Assembly (NCBI GenBank): GCA_903813345.2
Contig: CAIIXF020000007.1
Location: 31,297,564 to 31,361,563, forward strand
Reading direction: 5' to 3'
Source of the DNA: Owenia fusiformis
Lineage: Eukaryota > Annelida > Polychaeta > Sabellida > Oweniidae
DNA length: 64,000 nt
The notes under the pieces are model-generated. The model was not told the DNA's origin, ran no database searches, and saw only the letters and a list, made by a program, of their open reading frames with translations. The position numbers and the translations under genes are program-made. The stretch's first letter is position 1. Each line of letters begins with the position of its first letter. This document shows positions 26,901 through 41,900 of the stretch, piece by piece.

Positions 26901-29900
26901 TTGCCCAATCCAGTAGCAGTGCAGGAGGTATCTCCTTCCCATCTCTCAGGACCTCATATAGCTGGCCATAGGGACAATATTCCATCACAATACAGTAGCA
27001 TGGTGCCTGGGTACATACTCCTCTGCAAATATACAGTGACATTTCCAAATTATATCTCTGTCTTATATGATTTATAGGGATTGATTGTAGGACAGGAGTA
27101 TCTTAACAAGTATGAGTATGAGATTTTGCGTACTAAATCTTTCATCTAACTCTAAAACGATTCTACTATGATTTGTATAAAATAAATGAGAGGTGGGCTT
27201 ATTTGGTTAGATTCTGGCGACAGAAAATGTTATTGCACTTAGCCAGAAAGTTGTTTTTGTGTAGAATTGTCCATTTGCAGAGCAATAATTCTCCAATAAT
27301 TGCACCATGTAATTGTCTTGTTTTCTCTAAGGACTCGCTATAGAGTATCAAAAGTTCAGGCCGTTGTGTTGTGCTCATAGAAAACATTGTAAAGTAAGCA
27401 GGTAATATTGCATAAATTATCTTAGAAATATGTGTTTATCAGAACACGTTAAAATATACACGACACCAAATGAGATGACACTCCAGCATATACATAGCAA
27501 TCAGTTAAATATTGGTCACGAATAATCCTGAATAATCTGAATGCACAACGGTATCCTAAAAGTAAAAGTACCATCCTCTTCAACCAGTTCAAGCAAAATC
27601 AAAGAAAATAAATTCCAGAGAATAAACCTTGAGTCAATGTTCTCCTATTCTCAATGAACCATCAATAATATGCTTTCAAAACAAATCTGACTTTTATATT
27701 GGATAAAACTAATGGCGTCACAACACAATTGCTAGATTAATCCTCATCCCCAATGTCATTAATTACATCAGTCATACATTGACCCAGCACCTAATCATCC
27801 CTGCTTGGTTCAAAACTTCTTATACTGGTCAGGTCTGGTTTAAACCTGGTCATTCACAACATTTTATTCACAGGGAAGTTTGTTTATGACAGAAATCAAT
27901 GTATTCTAAATCTCAGTGGAATTAGATAGATCTTTCTTGGAAATAGCTTTTTCCTTTAAATGAGAGGTTTATGCAGTTATCCAATGAACATTCCCTTTCA
28001 TTGGGAATACACAGCTCTCACAAAGATCAACAATCAGATCAAGTGATTCAAAAGTGTTTTTAAATTGTATACTTTTATCCAGAATGTATTTTGATGTCAA
28101 ACATAAACCCATCATGATAAGTTCTTCATTCAAAATACTTAACTGCCGAATCCTCAAATTTTTTCTTTGAATGACCTTCTCAATTTCCTAATTTACCCAA
28201 ACAATGGATGTGAACCACATCATCTTGTTGATTATTTTGTCATCAAGTTTATTTCAGTTTTCCCATATTTTACGAGTTACACTATCAAGAAAAGGGGACA
28301 ACCTTCTGTAATAAAAACCTATTTGCAATATCTAAGCATACATAATAGGGAGAATGCCAGTCCTCTAAACTTAGAAGCATCATTTATCAATGGCCATTTA
28401 CTTAGTTATGTGCGGCAAAAATCAATACGAAAGAAAATTGCCTTGATGTTTATGAACATGGTCTAAATGTTGAAGTTGACCAATGTTATTCTAAATGTCA
28501 TCCACATTCCACTGTATTAAATACCACTTTTTCTTGCAATCCCCACAACAATGAGTAACAACTTCAGTAATATTCATTCAATTCCTTGGTTATTTCACCA
28601 TGTTCCTCCACAGCTTAGAAAGCAATATATCTGCTCTAGAATTATACCCAAGGGTACAGAAATTGTAAGAAATTGATTCTGGTACCTCTTTAAATGTGGG
28701 TGCTTGTACATACAATATATAAATAGATCTATATAATAGATCTGAATTATACAACATACGGACCATGAAAATGAACATCTGATTATTGATTGACTTAAAA
28801 TATCAAATAAATCCTGTTTAATATAGGACTGACATAACAACCTTCAATAAACAAGAGAGGTATCAGAATCGATGACGTACATTGGTTTTTCACTAATATA
28901 CATCAAAATATCTGATTTTCATGAGGCCATCTTTCGATATAGAATCAATAAAGACCCCATGTATTTATCCTGCTGAATCCTCTCTTATTCTATCTATTAA
29001 TATAAAATATGAAACCACACCCTTTCCAATAGTTTGATATTGCTTCTTTGAAAGAGAGCTTCATCTACGCATTATACTCCAGGCCCATAGCCAGAGGGGG
29101 AGCTCCCCTGGCCAGAAATTCTTTCAAAATCATGCAGTTTTTCACCATTCTGAGAATTTTTCGCATGATTTTTAGCCAAAATTGTGAAAAAGCTCCCCCC
29201 TGGAAAAAAGCTCCCCCTCCTGATAAAAGCTGGCTACAGGCAAGTACTCCCTATATACTTCTATACTTAAGAGAAGGGGATGTTTGAGAGGGAGGGACAA
29301 GGGCTTAGCCAATATTAACATTCAGAAATATATTCAGAAGATCACTTGACAGAACTTGAGCAACAATATGGGCTAATCCAATTCTTGAACTCATTTGGGT
29401 CTGATTGTCCAAAATCAACTTGAAAGCAGTCTAATTTGTTTGATGTTAGATGTCATTGATGTATAGAGCTTAAGAGTGATGAGATTACAGATGACCATGT
29501 ATACTGTATAGTCTATATATGTAAAGAACTTGATGATGGAGGCAATCAGTGAGATTTAATATTTCCAATGTGGATTTTTCTGTATGTATGCTTTATGATG
29601 TAGAAAATTTCCATCGGGGTAAAAAGTCCCATGATGTTGTTTTTAACCAATGAACAACACTTAGGAATTGGCAATGCAAAATTTAATTTTGTCATAATTT
29701 TTTTTTCATTAAAATTAACTTGAATCTGTACAAACAAGAATTAAACTTCCAAATTGAAAAGTTTAGGGGTACCAGAATTGCCCCCCCCCACTCCCGTTTG
29801 AACTTAAAAGTAATCAATTACACAAAGCATTGGTAAGTGCAGTATAACAAGAGTGTGTATTACCAACAAGAATGTCAATAATGACTTCCGTATTTACACT

Positions 29901-32900
29901 TGTCTAAAATTTCCAATGACCTTTAAACATACCATTATTGTTACCAGTGTCTGGTAAAAAACATTATTCTTGATTAATCAACTCCCACACTTTAACTTCT
30001 ACTGCCTGCAGGTTTTAAGATTTCATATATTTGGAAAGAGAGGAAGTAGGAATCATTTCTATTTGTACCATTCTTTGCATTTTTAACTCCACTGGAATTT
30101 TACCATGGACCCACTATTGATATCATAGCTAGTAAGCCTGCTCATGGAGAATGGCTGGGAGAAAGTAGATTTTCTGATCACTCTGGGAGATGATTTATTA
30201 AGATTCCTAGGGATACCATTACATATCATGTTGTGCTCCATTCATAGAAACAATCACCATGAATGTGTTTGTAAAAATTAAAGTAAGCAAACAAATGACA
30301 AAAGTTCTTGATTCTTTTCAAAAGTTTGAAACTGGTCTAATGAATCTAAATTGAGGAATATAGCTAATTATAAAGAATTTGGCATATTTTTTGCAAGGAT
30401 GTTAATTTTCTCTCCTGGACTGATATATTATGCAGTCTGTGTGTGGGAGGACAGAATATCTAGCAGGTTAATCAAGTGAAGTCTATGATTTTTTGTACAA
30501 TCCAATATTCCCAAACTTCTTTAAACCATACAAAAAATGCCAGTAGATAAGATACCCTAAGATCATTCATTGAAAACTGGTCAACATTACATATCTTATT
30601 TACATAATGCAATAAAGTTCCCGTGACAGTATCCTAAAATCATAAAAAACATTTGTGTCTTCATAAACATTTCTTAATGCTTTAGTGCGACAAGCCAAGC
30701 TGTAACTGTTATAATTACACGATCATGATTAAGGAGCACAAAGGGCAACATCACACAAGGCTCCTATAAACTAGAATGAAATAGACGAGCTTCTCTCTGA
30801 TAATTATTTCAACTGACAACCATAGTTTACAGAAGTGTTATTAATGGGCCCACTTGGTACATAACTTCACAAGTAATCCTTGTGTTTTTTCTAGCAGAAT
30901 GGACATGATTAACAGCCTTGTGTCAGTAAGGTCGCTTAAATAAGTGTCAAGTCTTGCACATAAAGCACACTTCATATAGAATGTCAGCTTTCTAATTATC
31001 TAAGTGTTATTTGGAAATTATCATCTACCTCTTTTACCCTTGTTAGTATGGCAGCCCAAGTTCATTCATAGACTTATCGTATCAAGGTAGATACTGCCCT
31101 CACCAGCATAGCTATGGGAGTTTTTGATAAATCAAAATGTTTACGATCCTGCGATCATGAATCAGAGGATTTCCTTTGATTTCAGTTTCAAATAATTTAT
31201 TAATTACATATGATAGAACACATAATTTTCACCCACTAAGTATCACATCTCAATTTACATGTAAGTAATATCTACTATTTGAAGAGTTCACCTGATCTTT
31301 CCTCACCTGTATGTAATTACCTGTCCATGTCAGTTATTAATCAATTTCAAATATTCCCAGAAATAATCTATCAAAATGATCATTTGTTTGAATTCAAATT
31401 TAATAAAAACATGAAATAGAAAGGATTACATAAAGGATTCACGTTGGTCACACATATGAAATTTAAGAAAATTGTGTAGGTTAACTTCACACAACTTAAG
31501 AGGTAAAATCAAAATGAGATTAGAGGAACCGTGATGTTTGTGACATTTTCAACATAAGTAAGGAACTGACATGATAAATAAACATCTCTCAGAGCTCTAA
31601 TATCAGATCATTACTAACCTGAGCTGCCTATGCTTAGGGGCATGTCTTATATTCATATATCTGAACAGTAAGCTACACTAAAACAATTTCTTAACTTGTA
31701 AATAGCAGGAGTTTTCAGACATTTCAGACTTTACTTATGTGTGTATTTTATAAGTATATTAACATTTATTGCATTTTAAATAACATTAACTCTATATAAA
31801 TCATTATGCATTTGCCATGGAATTATACCATGGGAGGACTATATGTAGTATCAAGCTGATGTGATCTAACCAAGGGCTGAAACATTAGGTAAGATGTCAG
31901 TTGTATCATGCTAATCCTGGCATATATCATCACAATCATTAGCTTAAATCAATATTGTCTTTCCCCATGTAGTTTCCATGTATCTTATGAGAAGTCATCT
32001 GCTCTTATTTATCAGCTTATCAAGTATCACATCAGGATATTTCAAATAAATTCTGAGAGTATTGCTACGATAATAAATACAGAGATCTGTTTTTTGATAG
32101 CCAATAAAACAGTATCTATGCATACAAAAGACTACTAGTTAGAAGCATTACTTGTTACTTGCTAACCTACATTTTCTGTAGAATGTATAATTGAACTAAA
32201 AACTTCTCTTATTAAGCAAGCATCAGAAGATTAGAAGGGGGGGGGGGTGCAATACAACTGCAACCCAATCATCTAGAAACTGAATGATAAAACACAAAAT
32301 CTGATGATTTAATTTTGCACAAACAACTGTTGCAAGATGAGCACTTTAGATAAATCTGATGGGACAAATGGATGTTCATAAATAGAATACCATGAGGGAA
32401 TTGTCTCAATAAAGGGCAGAGCTAACACACAGAATAATAATGAGATGAAAAAGAACATAACAAAACATTATGTTTTTCATTTCCATATTAAACAAGGTTA
32501 TCTAGTTTATTATTTGACATACGCTCAAATTGTATTGTAGAAGAGAGTTACACAAGGAGATAATAAATGTCATGTGCTTGTGCCGTGTGCTCCTGTCATG
32601 TGCTCATGTCATATATGTACTTGTGTCATGTGCATTAAACCCTGACAAGAGTTAAGAGGAATAATTAAGTTTGAAAGAACAGAGATTCAAGAGCATACTC
32701 TGTCAAATTAATCATGAACTGAATGGAAATATGGAGGAATCAAAGAGGAAGCATGAGACCATTGCTCTGGATAACCTTTTTCCAAAGATCAAGCTCATAC
32801 TTTGTATCTAATTCACATAGACACCAATCTATCTCCATGGTGAGATACCCCTCTAATTCTCATTATTCCTTGCCATTTTCAAAATTCTCAGTACAAGTTG

Positions 32901-35900
32901 TCCATTTTCTGAAATTCTTAACATAATTTAGATGGTATCCTTGATACCAGTTCATTTCAATCCTTGATATTTTCTCGAATCTCCACTCTATTTTATGTTT
33001 AAAACAGTGGCCATCATAGCATTTAACTCGAGGGTGCACTCTTGGTTCTTATCACTACCAGTTAAAGTTTCCGAAATAAAAAACAACTTTTATCACTTTC
33101 TAACCACAGGTAGTACTCTCCATCAGCTTATAGTAAACTTTGATGTAACACATGTGAGTAAATGAGTCACAGATGCCTAGCAAAAAAGGTAAAGAGCCTT
33201 AAATTGAGTGCAATAGTGAAATTTGCATGAAATGATGCACAAAATGCTGAAATTGAATAACAGTCAAGGAATTAGCATAGAATAATACGCAAATACGACA
33301 AGCATATTCTAAATCTTGTTACAAAGCAAGAGCATGAGAATGAGCAGTAGTGGTAGAAGTCTGACCCCAAGTGATACTTAACTACATATCAGACCAATAA
33401 ACTAATCATTTATGAGCATGGCACGCTTCTGGCACAAGCCAATTCCCAGCAAATATGTCAATTTTAATTTTTTGGAGTCTAATGTAATGATTACTGCTCA
33501 CCAGTGATGACCCCAGGTCAATCTAGGGCTCAGAAGGATCCATCTCCTTTATGATTCAAGATGGTTGCCCTGGGCACTGGGTTGTTTTGTTAATTTCAAA
33601 TGACATGCTTTTGGCATTAGGTTAATTTTATGTACAATGAAGTCAGTGTTAATTTGTTTAATTGTTGCAACTTTCACCCCAATGCCTGTTACATAGTGAT
33701 ACAACGGCTCAATATAAGTCACTCAATAAATGATTTAATAGAAAAGTCAGAGTTTTCCCCTGGAAGTACTTGAAGTGTCAGAGCCTAGTATATTAGGTAG
33801 ACGAAGCTCTCTTTTCAAGAAGCTCAATTAAACTGCTGGAAAAAGACCATTAAAATGACTTAATTTTTTAAATATTAAAAACTCCTTAAAACTACATTTT
33901 AAATCCTATCATGCAATACCATTGCAATCTCTTCATTTGGAATCATAAACTGATATATGCTGTAAAAAATTAGATCCTGAAAATAAAGTTGTTACTGTAA
34001 GACTCCTTTGAAATAGGCATTACATATATAGAATAAGGATAGCAAGAAATATTATGAATTTTTTGAAAATTATTCTCAACCCATCTCTAGTATTTGTTGG
34101 GACTTTAATTAAATCTAGTATGAAGTAACTTATGTGGGATGGACTTAATTTGTTAATCATTTTTTAATCATCATTAATTAAAGACTAGTGGCCTGCACAT
34201 GACAGTAATTATTATTCTAATTAGACATGATAAGGTCAGTTGTTTTGTGGTCACCTACATAACAGTCTATAAACTGTCCTTGTCATGTTTTACAATAAAA
34301 TTAAGTGCAAAAGAGAGGAATCAGAAAGGAATAAACCAGGACTATAGCTAATACTCTATATTATAAGGTGTCAGAAAGTTTATCCAAATCTTTAAAGGAA
34401 AACAGAGAAGAGCCTAATGAGACCAGATTGCTCTTAGAACAGAAGCCCATTTCAGTTTGGCCGTGGTCCAAACCACAGCAGACTGGGTTAACTGTCTGAT
34501 GGTAAAATGGTACAATGCAAATAGCATGGTTAACCAAAGTGACCAAAATATGACCACTAAATTCAAGGTTAAAAACTATTTGATTAATATTCAGTATTGA
34601 TCGCAACCATGTTAGAATATCACTGCAGTATTTGTTATTGTTTGCTTGAAGCTCCATCACATCAATGATGCTTGGTAAAGACAAAACATCTTTTCAAGAC
34701 ATGCCAGGTTCTCTATATTAAGTATTGCCCTATTGAGTGCTTTTTCGATACTCTTTTTGACTATGCCTGTATACCTACACATTAATACAATTTTATATTG
34801 AGAAATGTCTCATTATAAGTAATCTTAGTAAATCGTAGCATGCATCTACCATTATCCCTCATTACCTGGGCTAGCATGAGGCAATTTAGCTGTATATGTT
34901 AGGGAGGTAGGCATGATTACTTAATATTTTAGACTGAATCAATTTTAATTCAAATGTTATTTATGAAATCATCAATACACCTACAGTTTCACTTACATTT
35001 TTAGTTTACATAAATTGGGCAGGGCCTGAAATTATTATGTAATTTGTGATATTTCAGGCACTGTATATGTAAGGTAGGACAATTGTGAATCAGTTTTAAT
35101 TATGAAACACCTACAGTTTTACTTACGCTTTTATTTTACATAAAATAGGCAGGGCCTGGAATTATTAAGTAATTTGTTATATTTCAGGCACTGCATTTAC
35201 GTAAATTATAACTACGCTGAATACCATAAGTCCTAGAATTAGACTTCAGCCTAAATCACATTTGCTCTATGAAGGGTGTATGGCAGCCATAGCTTCACAA
35301 AATTGCATATTTCTACCATGATGGCCAAATTGTACGGACATATAATTAATCAGAAGACTACTAATTCAGCACACACCCAGTTATAAAACATCATGTAATA
35401 TTTTGGTGACTTAATACTCTATAAGTGTGGCCCTAATTAAAATTATCTGATATAATCACGCCTGCTTGATCAACTGTTGATTTCTACATCAAGATAGCAT
35501 CTTTTCAATCCTGCCTTAACTAATTGTTTATTTTACTTACATAAGTGAGATAATATTTTGGGTTTAATCAAAGACTCAAATATTTAAGAAATGCTCAAGT
35601 TTGACATTTGAATAATCAGAGAACATCATTCTTATCTAGCAGAAAGAATACAAATACAAAGTTGTTATTTGCTCTAAATGTTGCCATTTGGACTTGTTTA
35701 ACTTCACAATCTCTAATGGAGAGTATCTTATTAGACTCTTGGTTCAGGGTATGAAAACAGATAAAGAACAACTTATCACTGTTATATCATACAGTATATA
35801 TATTTCTTAAGTTCTGCCTTGTTATATTTCAATTTTCTGACTCATGGAAGATAATAATTGCTGAAAAGATGCTCCTAATTATGATTCAATTACTGCATGA

Positions 35901-38900
35901 CACTTTGGATAAGTGCATTGTGTAATAAGTGTGTCTGTTGATAAGTAAGTGGTAAGTCACCTTGCCTAGCCAACGACTAAAATATTTCAAATATATGTCA
36001 AAAATCCAAAATAATAGGGAAATAAGAGGATAAAAATGAAAAAAGTAAAAACAGGCAAGCGCTCAACTCTGAATTTTTTAGAACTGCGAAAGATGAGGAA
36101 TGTCTAATAGTGCTTACAGAGGAACAGAGTGAAAAAGCATGACTGATATGTTTAGCACAGGTTGTGCCACTTCACTTACCCCCTAACTGGCACAATATGG
36201 ACATGGCTACTGGCTAATTGGAACCAAAGTCAACTTTTAATTGAGTCCGCTTTTTAAACAAGGAAGTAGACTTAAAGCTGATAACTACAGAGGTATAAAT
36301 GTATTAGCTTGTATTGGTAATGTATTTGACTCCATTATTCAAAATCGACTTGTTTTTAACGCACAGGTACAGAATATCCAAGATCCTCTACAGGGTGCAT
36401 ATAAGGAAAATAGCCGTACAATTGATAACATATTTTTACTACAAACATTAATTAACAAATCTAAACTGTTTAAAAAACCTTTGTTTACATGTATGGTTGA
36501 CTTCAAAAAGGCGTTTGACTTTATAGATCGATCAGTTTTGCTATACAAACTCAGTAAAAGTGGCATAAGTCCTCATACCAAAATGTATAAAATCATCGAC
36601 AATATGTATTCCAAATCTCAATCTTGTCTAGAGTTAAAGAATGGAGTAACAGATTATTTTGATACTGATATAGGGGTTTTGCAAGGTAGTGTGCTTTGTA
36701 CTTTCTTATTCAATCATTTCATCGATGATCTTACTTTACAATTACCAGCACACTGTGGTGTTATTTTAAACAGTAAAAGGTTAAATCATCTTCTATGGGC
36801 GGATGACCTCGTATTGATCTCAGAATCCAGTGACGGATTGCAGCTATTGCTTGACACACTTTTTTCTTTTTGTAAGATTAACAGGTTAATTGTCAACACA
36901 ATGAAAACTAAAGCACTTATCTTCAATTCTAAAAGATCATTCAAATTTGAATTTAATGACCAAACTATAGAATGTGTCAAAGAATACAAATATTTAGGTC
37001 TCATTCTCACCAAAAATAACAGTTTTGATCTAAACACTAAGTACCTTAAAGAACAATCAAAAAAGGCACTTTTTAAGATAAAGCAACAATATAAGAAGTT
37101 TAATGATGTACCACCGGATGTGGCTCTTCATCTGTTTAATGCGTTAGTTAGTCCTATTTTATGTTATGCATGTGAAATATGGTATGATAAAAAGCAAATG
37201 AAAGCAATTGAGTCAATTCATTTGTCTTTTTTAAAGTCAACATTAGGTGTTAAATCACAAACTGCAAGCCCAGCTGTATATGGTGACCTAGGGAGATACC
37301 CATTATCAATCAAAATTGAATCTTACATTATAAAATACTGGCTTAGATTTCAAAATTTTCCAGAGAGTAATGTATTAAATCAAGCATACTTATATGATAG
37401 GGGTAATCAAGAGTTAGGGTTTAAAAGTTGGTCAAGCAAGGTTTATGATATACTCAGAAAATGTGATTTACTAGATTATTGGAATAATCAAAATCTGGAT
37501 ACTGAAAATCTGGTGAATATGGTTGAAAAGAAATTAAAAATATTGTTTGTAGAAAAATAGAAAAATGATTTGAACACTTATCCTATATTGAGAACGTACA
37601 AATTATTTAAAAATGATTTTGGTAAAGAATTGTACTTGAAACTAGATAATAAAAAGTATAGATTGGCTACAAGTAGATTTAGAATGAGTTCTCATCAGTT
37701 AGCAATTGAGACTGGAAGACATACAAAGCCAAAACCAAAACCTTTAGAGGAAAGAGTATGTAATATTTGTAAAGATGTAGAGGATGAATGTCATTTCTTT
37801 TTAGCTTGTACAAAAAATGATGAGAATAGGCAAATATTATATACAAAAGCCTGTGAAATTTTACCTAACTTGGATTTACAAAGTGAAAATTTATTTGTCA
37901 ATCTTATTTCTAGTAAAAATGTAACCTTGCAAAGACATATTGGCAAATTCATTTGCCATTCATTTAAGAATTTAGCGTGGTCATAATGCATTGTGTGTGC
38001 ACCACACTATTATTGTTACCTTATATATTTTTATATATTTTTTGTATTTTTAGTTTAGTTGGTGTTTTGTAGTTTAGATATGTAGTCTACCATAGTTCTG
38101 ACTAATGTAATCATGTTATGATACTATATGTCAATAAAAGTTATATATAATTGACTTGGCAACTATGAAACTTATTTTTAACTTGCACTCAATTATTATT
38201 ATGATTCTAGAAACTGTACTTAACTTTCAAGTTTTTCAATTTTCAATTTATTTATAGACTTGGTCTCTTGGAGATAATACCATAGAGATAAAATATAATG
38301 AGCATATACATTTTACACATTTCAAAGACTCATTTATATCTTCCATAATCTTACTTACACACTCAATTCACAAACTGGATGAGACAAATACTTTTAATGA
38401 TTAAGTACATTACTCTGGATTCAAAATAAAAGCTTAGCTGTCTTTGTATTGCAAGACATTTGCACATTTTGTAGAGTCAGGTTGTCTAGATGTAATCAAT
38501 CCTTTATTGATCTAAATGCTTATTCTATTTAGTTGACGCTATATTTGCGTATATCCGACATTGTTAATAATTGTAAAAAAGCTAGCTGCACTCACTTACC
38601 TGGTAAGGTAGGTTGGTAAGTGCAGGTTGAAAGTGATACAAAGATAACAATGAAGGTATATTTGATGATGCGAATTGATACAGACATGACGTTAAATTAG
38701 AAATTCCAAATTCAGAATTTCCAAAAAGGCAAGACATGTATACAGTATACAGAAATCCATCTAAATTCAGGTAATTTATTCAGATTTTAGAGAGAAAAGG
38801 CAGAAATATACATGGCAATATGGGCAAGAGAATTGTTGACATTTTTATAAATACCCTGAAGCTTCACATACCTTCTCGTTACATCCCTGGCCTGTATTAT

Positions 38901-41900
38901 CTTTTAATACTATGCTATTCTACTTTTCTATGAACGTGAACTGATTTCTTATTTTTAAACATTTCTAATTAAATAAGATGAATTTGAAGTAAGGATATTA
39001 TATTTGATCCCATGATATCAATAGTTTTCCCTGTCTATCAAACATTTCAAAAGATGACAAGCATGTCATATGAATTATAGGTAGAGTTCCTTATATGTTC
39101 CTGGTACATTAAGGACTTTAATGACAAAACAAATCATTACACGTCAATCACTAAAACAAAAAGGACAATTTAACCTGAAGATATCATTACATTCAATTAA
39201 ACAGCCTAAATAGCAAAATATGCAATAAATGTGTTAGACAATTCGAAACAAAAATACACTCGTTGATGTAATTTGAATTTAGTATACTGGCTCTAAACAG
39301 GTGCAATTCATTCATATTTTTTAGAATATTGTCTAAAAGAGATTCACTGATAACTGACATGAAAATTGGCCCATGATAAACTGATACCCTAGTTTCTTGT
39401 GCTGAGTGATCCTGGCATTCAAGTAAGTTTCACCATGGCTTTAAAACATCATCAGCTAAAGCAAAAGATTCACAAGTCTATGTATCATTAGCCAAGGGGA
39501 TTAACTCACATCCGGGACAGACAAAAAGTAAGTGATCAAGTTTGATGTTTACCTATGGATATGATGTCAACTTGGGCATACAGATACTGGTTTTACTTCT
39601 AGTCTTTTTATTTCATTTATATGAATTATTGGTGTTAAACAATAAATGTGGCTCATTTGAATTATTCCTTCCTCATCCAATGTTATATTATATCCTGTCT
39701 AATATTCTGAAGCAAAAGCAACATGAGATTTTATTAAAGGGTGCTTTGATGTTTAGTTTAAGCTGCCAGTCAACTGATCCAGATATAAGCACCCCTACCA
39801 GTTACTAAAAGATCATACAAGTAATGATTTCAAACACAAATCACAAAACATAGTGTAAAAAGAGGAATTGGCAGGAGAAGATATTGATATAGGACTGAAT
39901 TCTACAAAATGAATTGCACAAAATACAAATTAATCCATTGCTCCATTTGAAATTTGAAGTAAAAATGGTAAGAATTATCATAATGATCAAAGTGACTTGT
40001 AAACATATCAGGTACAGGTGATTAGCACTGTAAAGCAGTTATGACTGATTCAGACTTTCTAGATTCAACCATTATACAACACAACACTTATCTAGTTGAG
40101 TTAATTTTATATCTTGGAAGTTATACCTGGCATTTCAATATAATTCAGATAGTAATGTAATTCCCCCATATTCAATATCTATTTTCAGTTTTCACTAACC
40201 ACGTGAATTCTCCAAGTCTACAAATGAACTTAATTTCAAATTGTACTTACTTGAAGTTGATGATGTTTGGATGGTTCAGTTTTCTTAGGTCTTTGATGTC
40301 AGTCTCCTTAACATCTCGTACTTTCTTGACAGCCACCTCTTCTCCACGGTACTTGCCCAGGAACACAGCCCCCTGAGCCCCACTCCCAAGCCACTGCAGG
40401 TCAGTGATGTTCTCAAACGGAATCTCCCAGTCATCTGCAATTGAGGCATGAAGAAAATGTAGCAGTGTAAACAATGGGAGATTTGTAGATGTCTCCTTTA
40501 GGAGACAATGAAGGAGACAATGAAGTAGATAATGATTTGATGTCTTCTTTGTTGCATCACATTATATGACATAGCCTAACCATACAAAAATCAAACAAAT
40601 AATAATAGTAATACATAAGCATGACCTATGAAATGATCAAACTTGGGCAATAAGACTATAATAACTCTCACACAACTAACCTACCTGGAAGAGTGTTGTC
40701 ATTTATATCTCCAGCTATTTTACTCCTATCCCCTGTACTTAAACCATTTCCCACCATCATTATGTCCACGTTATTATTCACAACATCTCCTACAACCATA
40801 TTTTCTTACTTCCTATTCAAACTTTCCATATACAAAACTTTCTCAACTTTCTATAGGCTCATAAAATCTACAAAGTTCCACTTTCATACATCACTTTTTG
40901 TTTCCAAATCGAGTCAATCATCAAAACCAAAATATACACTTCATACGATCTAGTAGTTTCTGAAGTCCAGAGATTACAATTAAATCCCGTTTAATAACTG
41001 TTAATTCAGAACTAAACACTTAACCGGTCTTTACTTCCTGACTTCAACCACAAATGTTACGTTAACATGGTAAGTAACTTCCTCTGTATGTTCTACCAGC
41101 AGTTCAGACTCCAAGGTAAGTCCAATACTAAATGAGAGGAGTCTGCCAGAAGTTTGGCCTAAATACACCCACTCATGTACACCCTGTGCTTATGATGATA
41201 AACTGCATCATGTTTATACCACGATTTCTCTCTAAAGTTTCAATGTTTTGTCAGAGTTTCTGAACTTTCTATATAACTTGACAACTGTCGACACATCCAT
41301 TGACTTTATCCTCCCTAATTCCCCCTTTTTTCACCTTATTTTACATTTAGAACCATGGCAATGGGATATTTTGGTGTGGGGAGGCTTCACTGATGAGTAA
41401 GGTTCACCTGGATTGGTTGTTAAGACTATCACGTAACTGAACTCCTGTGTTTGAAATCAGATTACTCCATGCTTATGCTACTTTTTTACTCTTTTTTACA
41501 AGTGTGAGAGACCTCAATCAAGCATTGCCATATAAATTCAAGGTTTGAACTGAATTTCAGGCCAGTTAATAGCTTGCTTATTTCTATCAATTCTACAATT
41601 GCTACAAGGGACAGGAGATATTATTGATTGGTACAGACTTGAGTAGTTAGTGAAGGGAGCGTGCAACAACTATGAGAAGTCTGGGATGAAGCCAAACTAC
41701 TTACACTGGTGGCGGAGTGAGCTTATAGCATTTGATGCTTTAATCAGTTTGCACTTATCTTTTGTGTATATAAGATGTTCATTTAATTATACTCTATGTA
41801 GTGTAAATGAGTACAAATATGAAACAAATCAAGCTAATCAGTTTAGCAATCTTAAAACAAAATGGCACGACCTAGTTGCTCAAATTATTACGAGTTCAAT

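Larger units (their letters stand above)
27023..40250 (-). other. 13.2-kb MAP3K intron within the kinase domain
   Basis: Separates the exon ending at INFK from the exon starting GVCTQAPC. Apart from the LINE (36236-38150), a dispersed repeat (29075-29241) and a tandem duplication (34977-35192), I see no gene. Short homopolymers (G run at 32228, C run at 29781) and a GTCATGTGCT-type simple repeat near 32570-32635 are present. Confidence 0.7.

Noticed and set aside
40693-40953. 86-codon plus-strand ORF with hydrophobic stretches
   Set aside because: Pyrimidine-rich low-complexity intron sequence; no splice or homology support.
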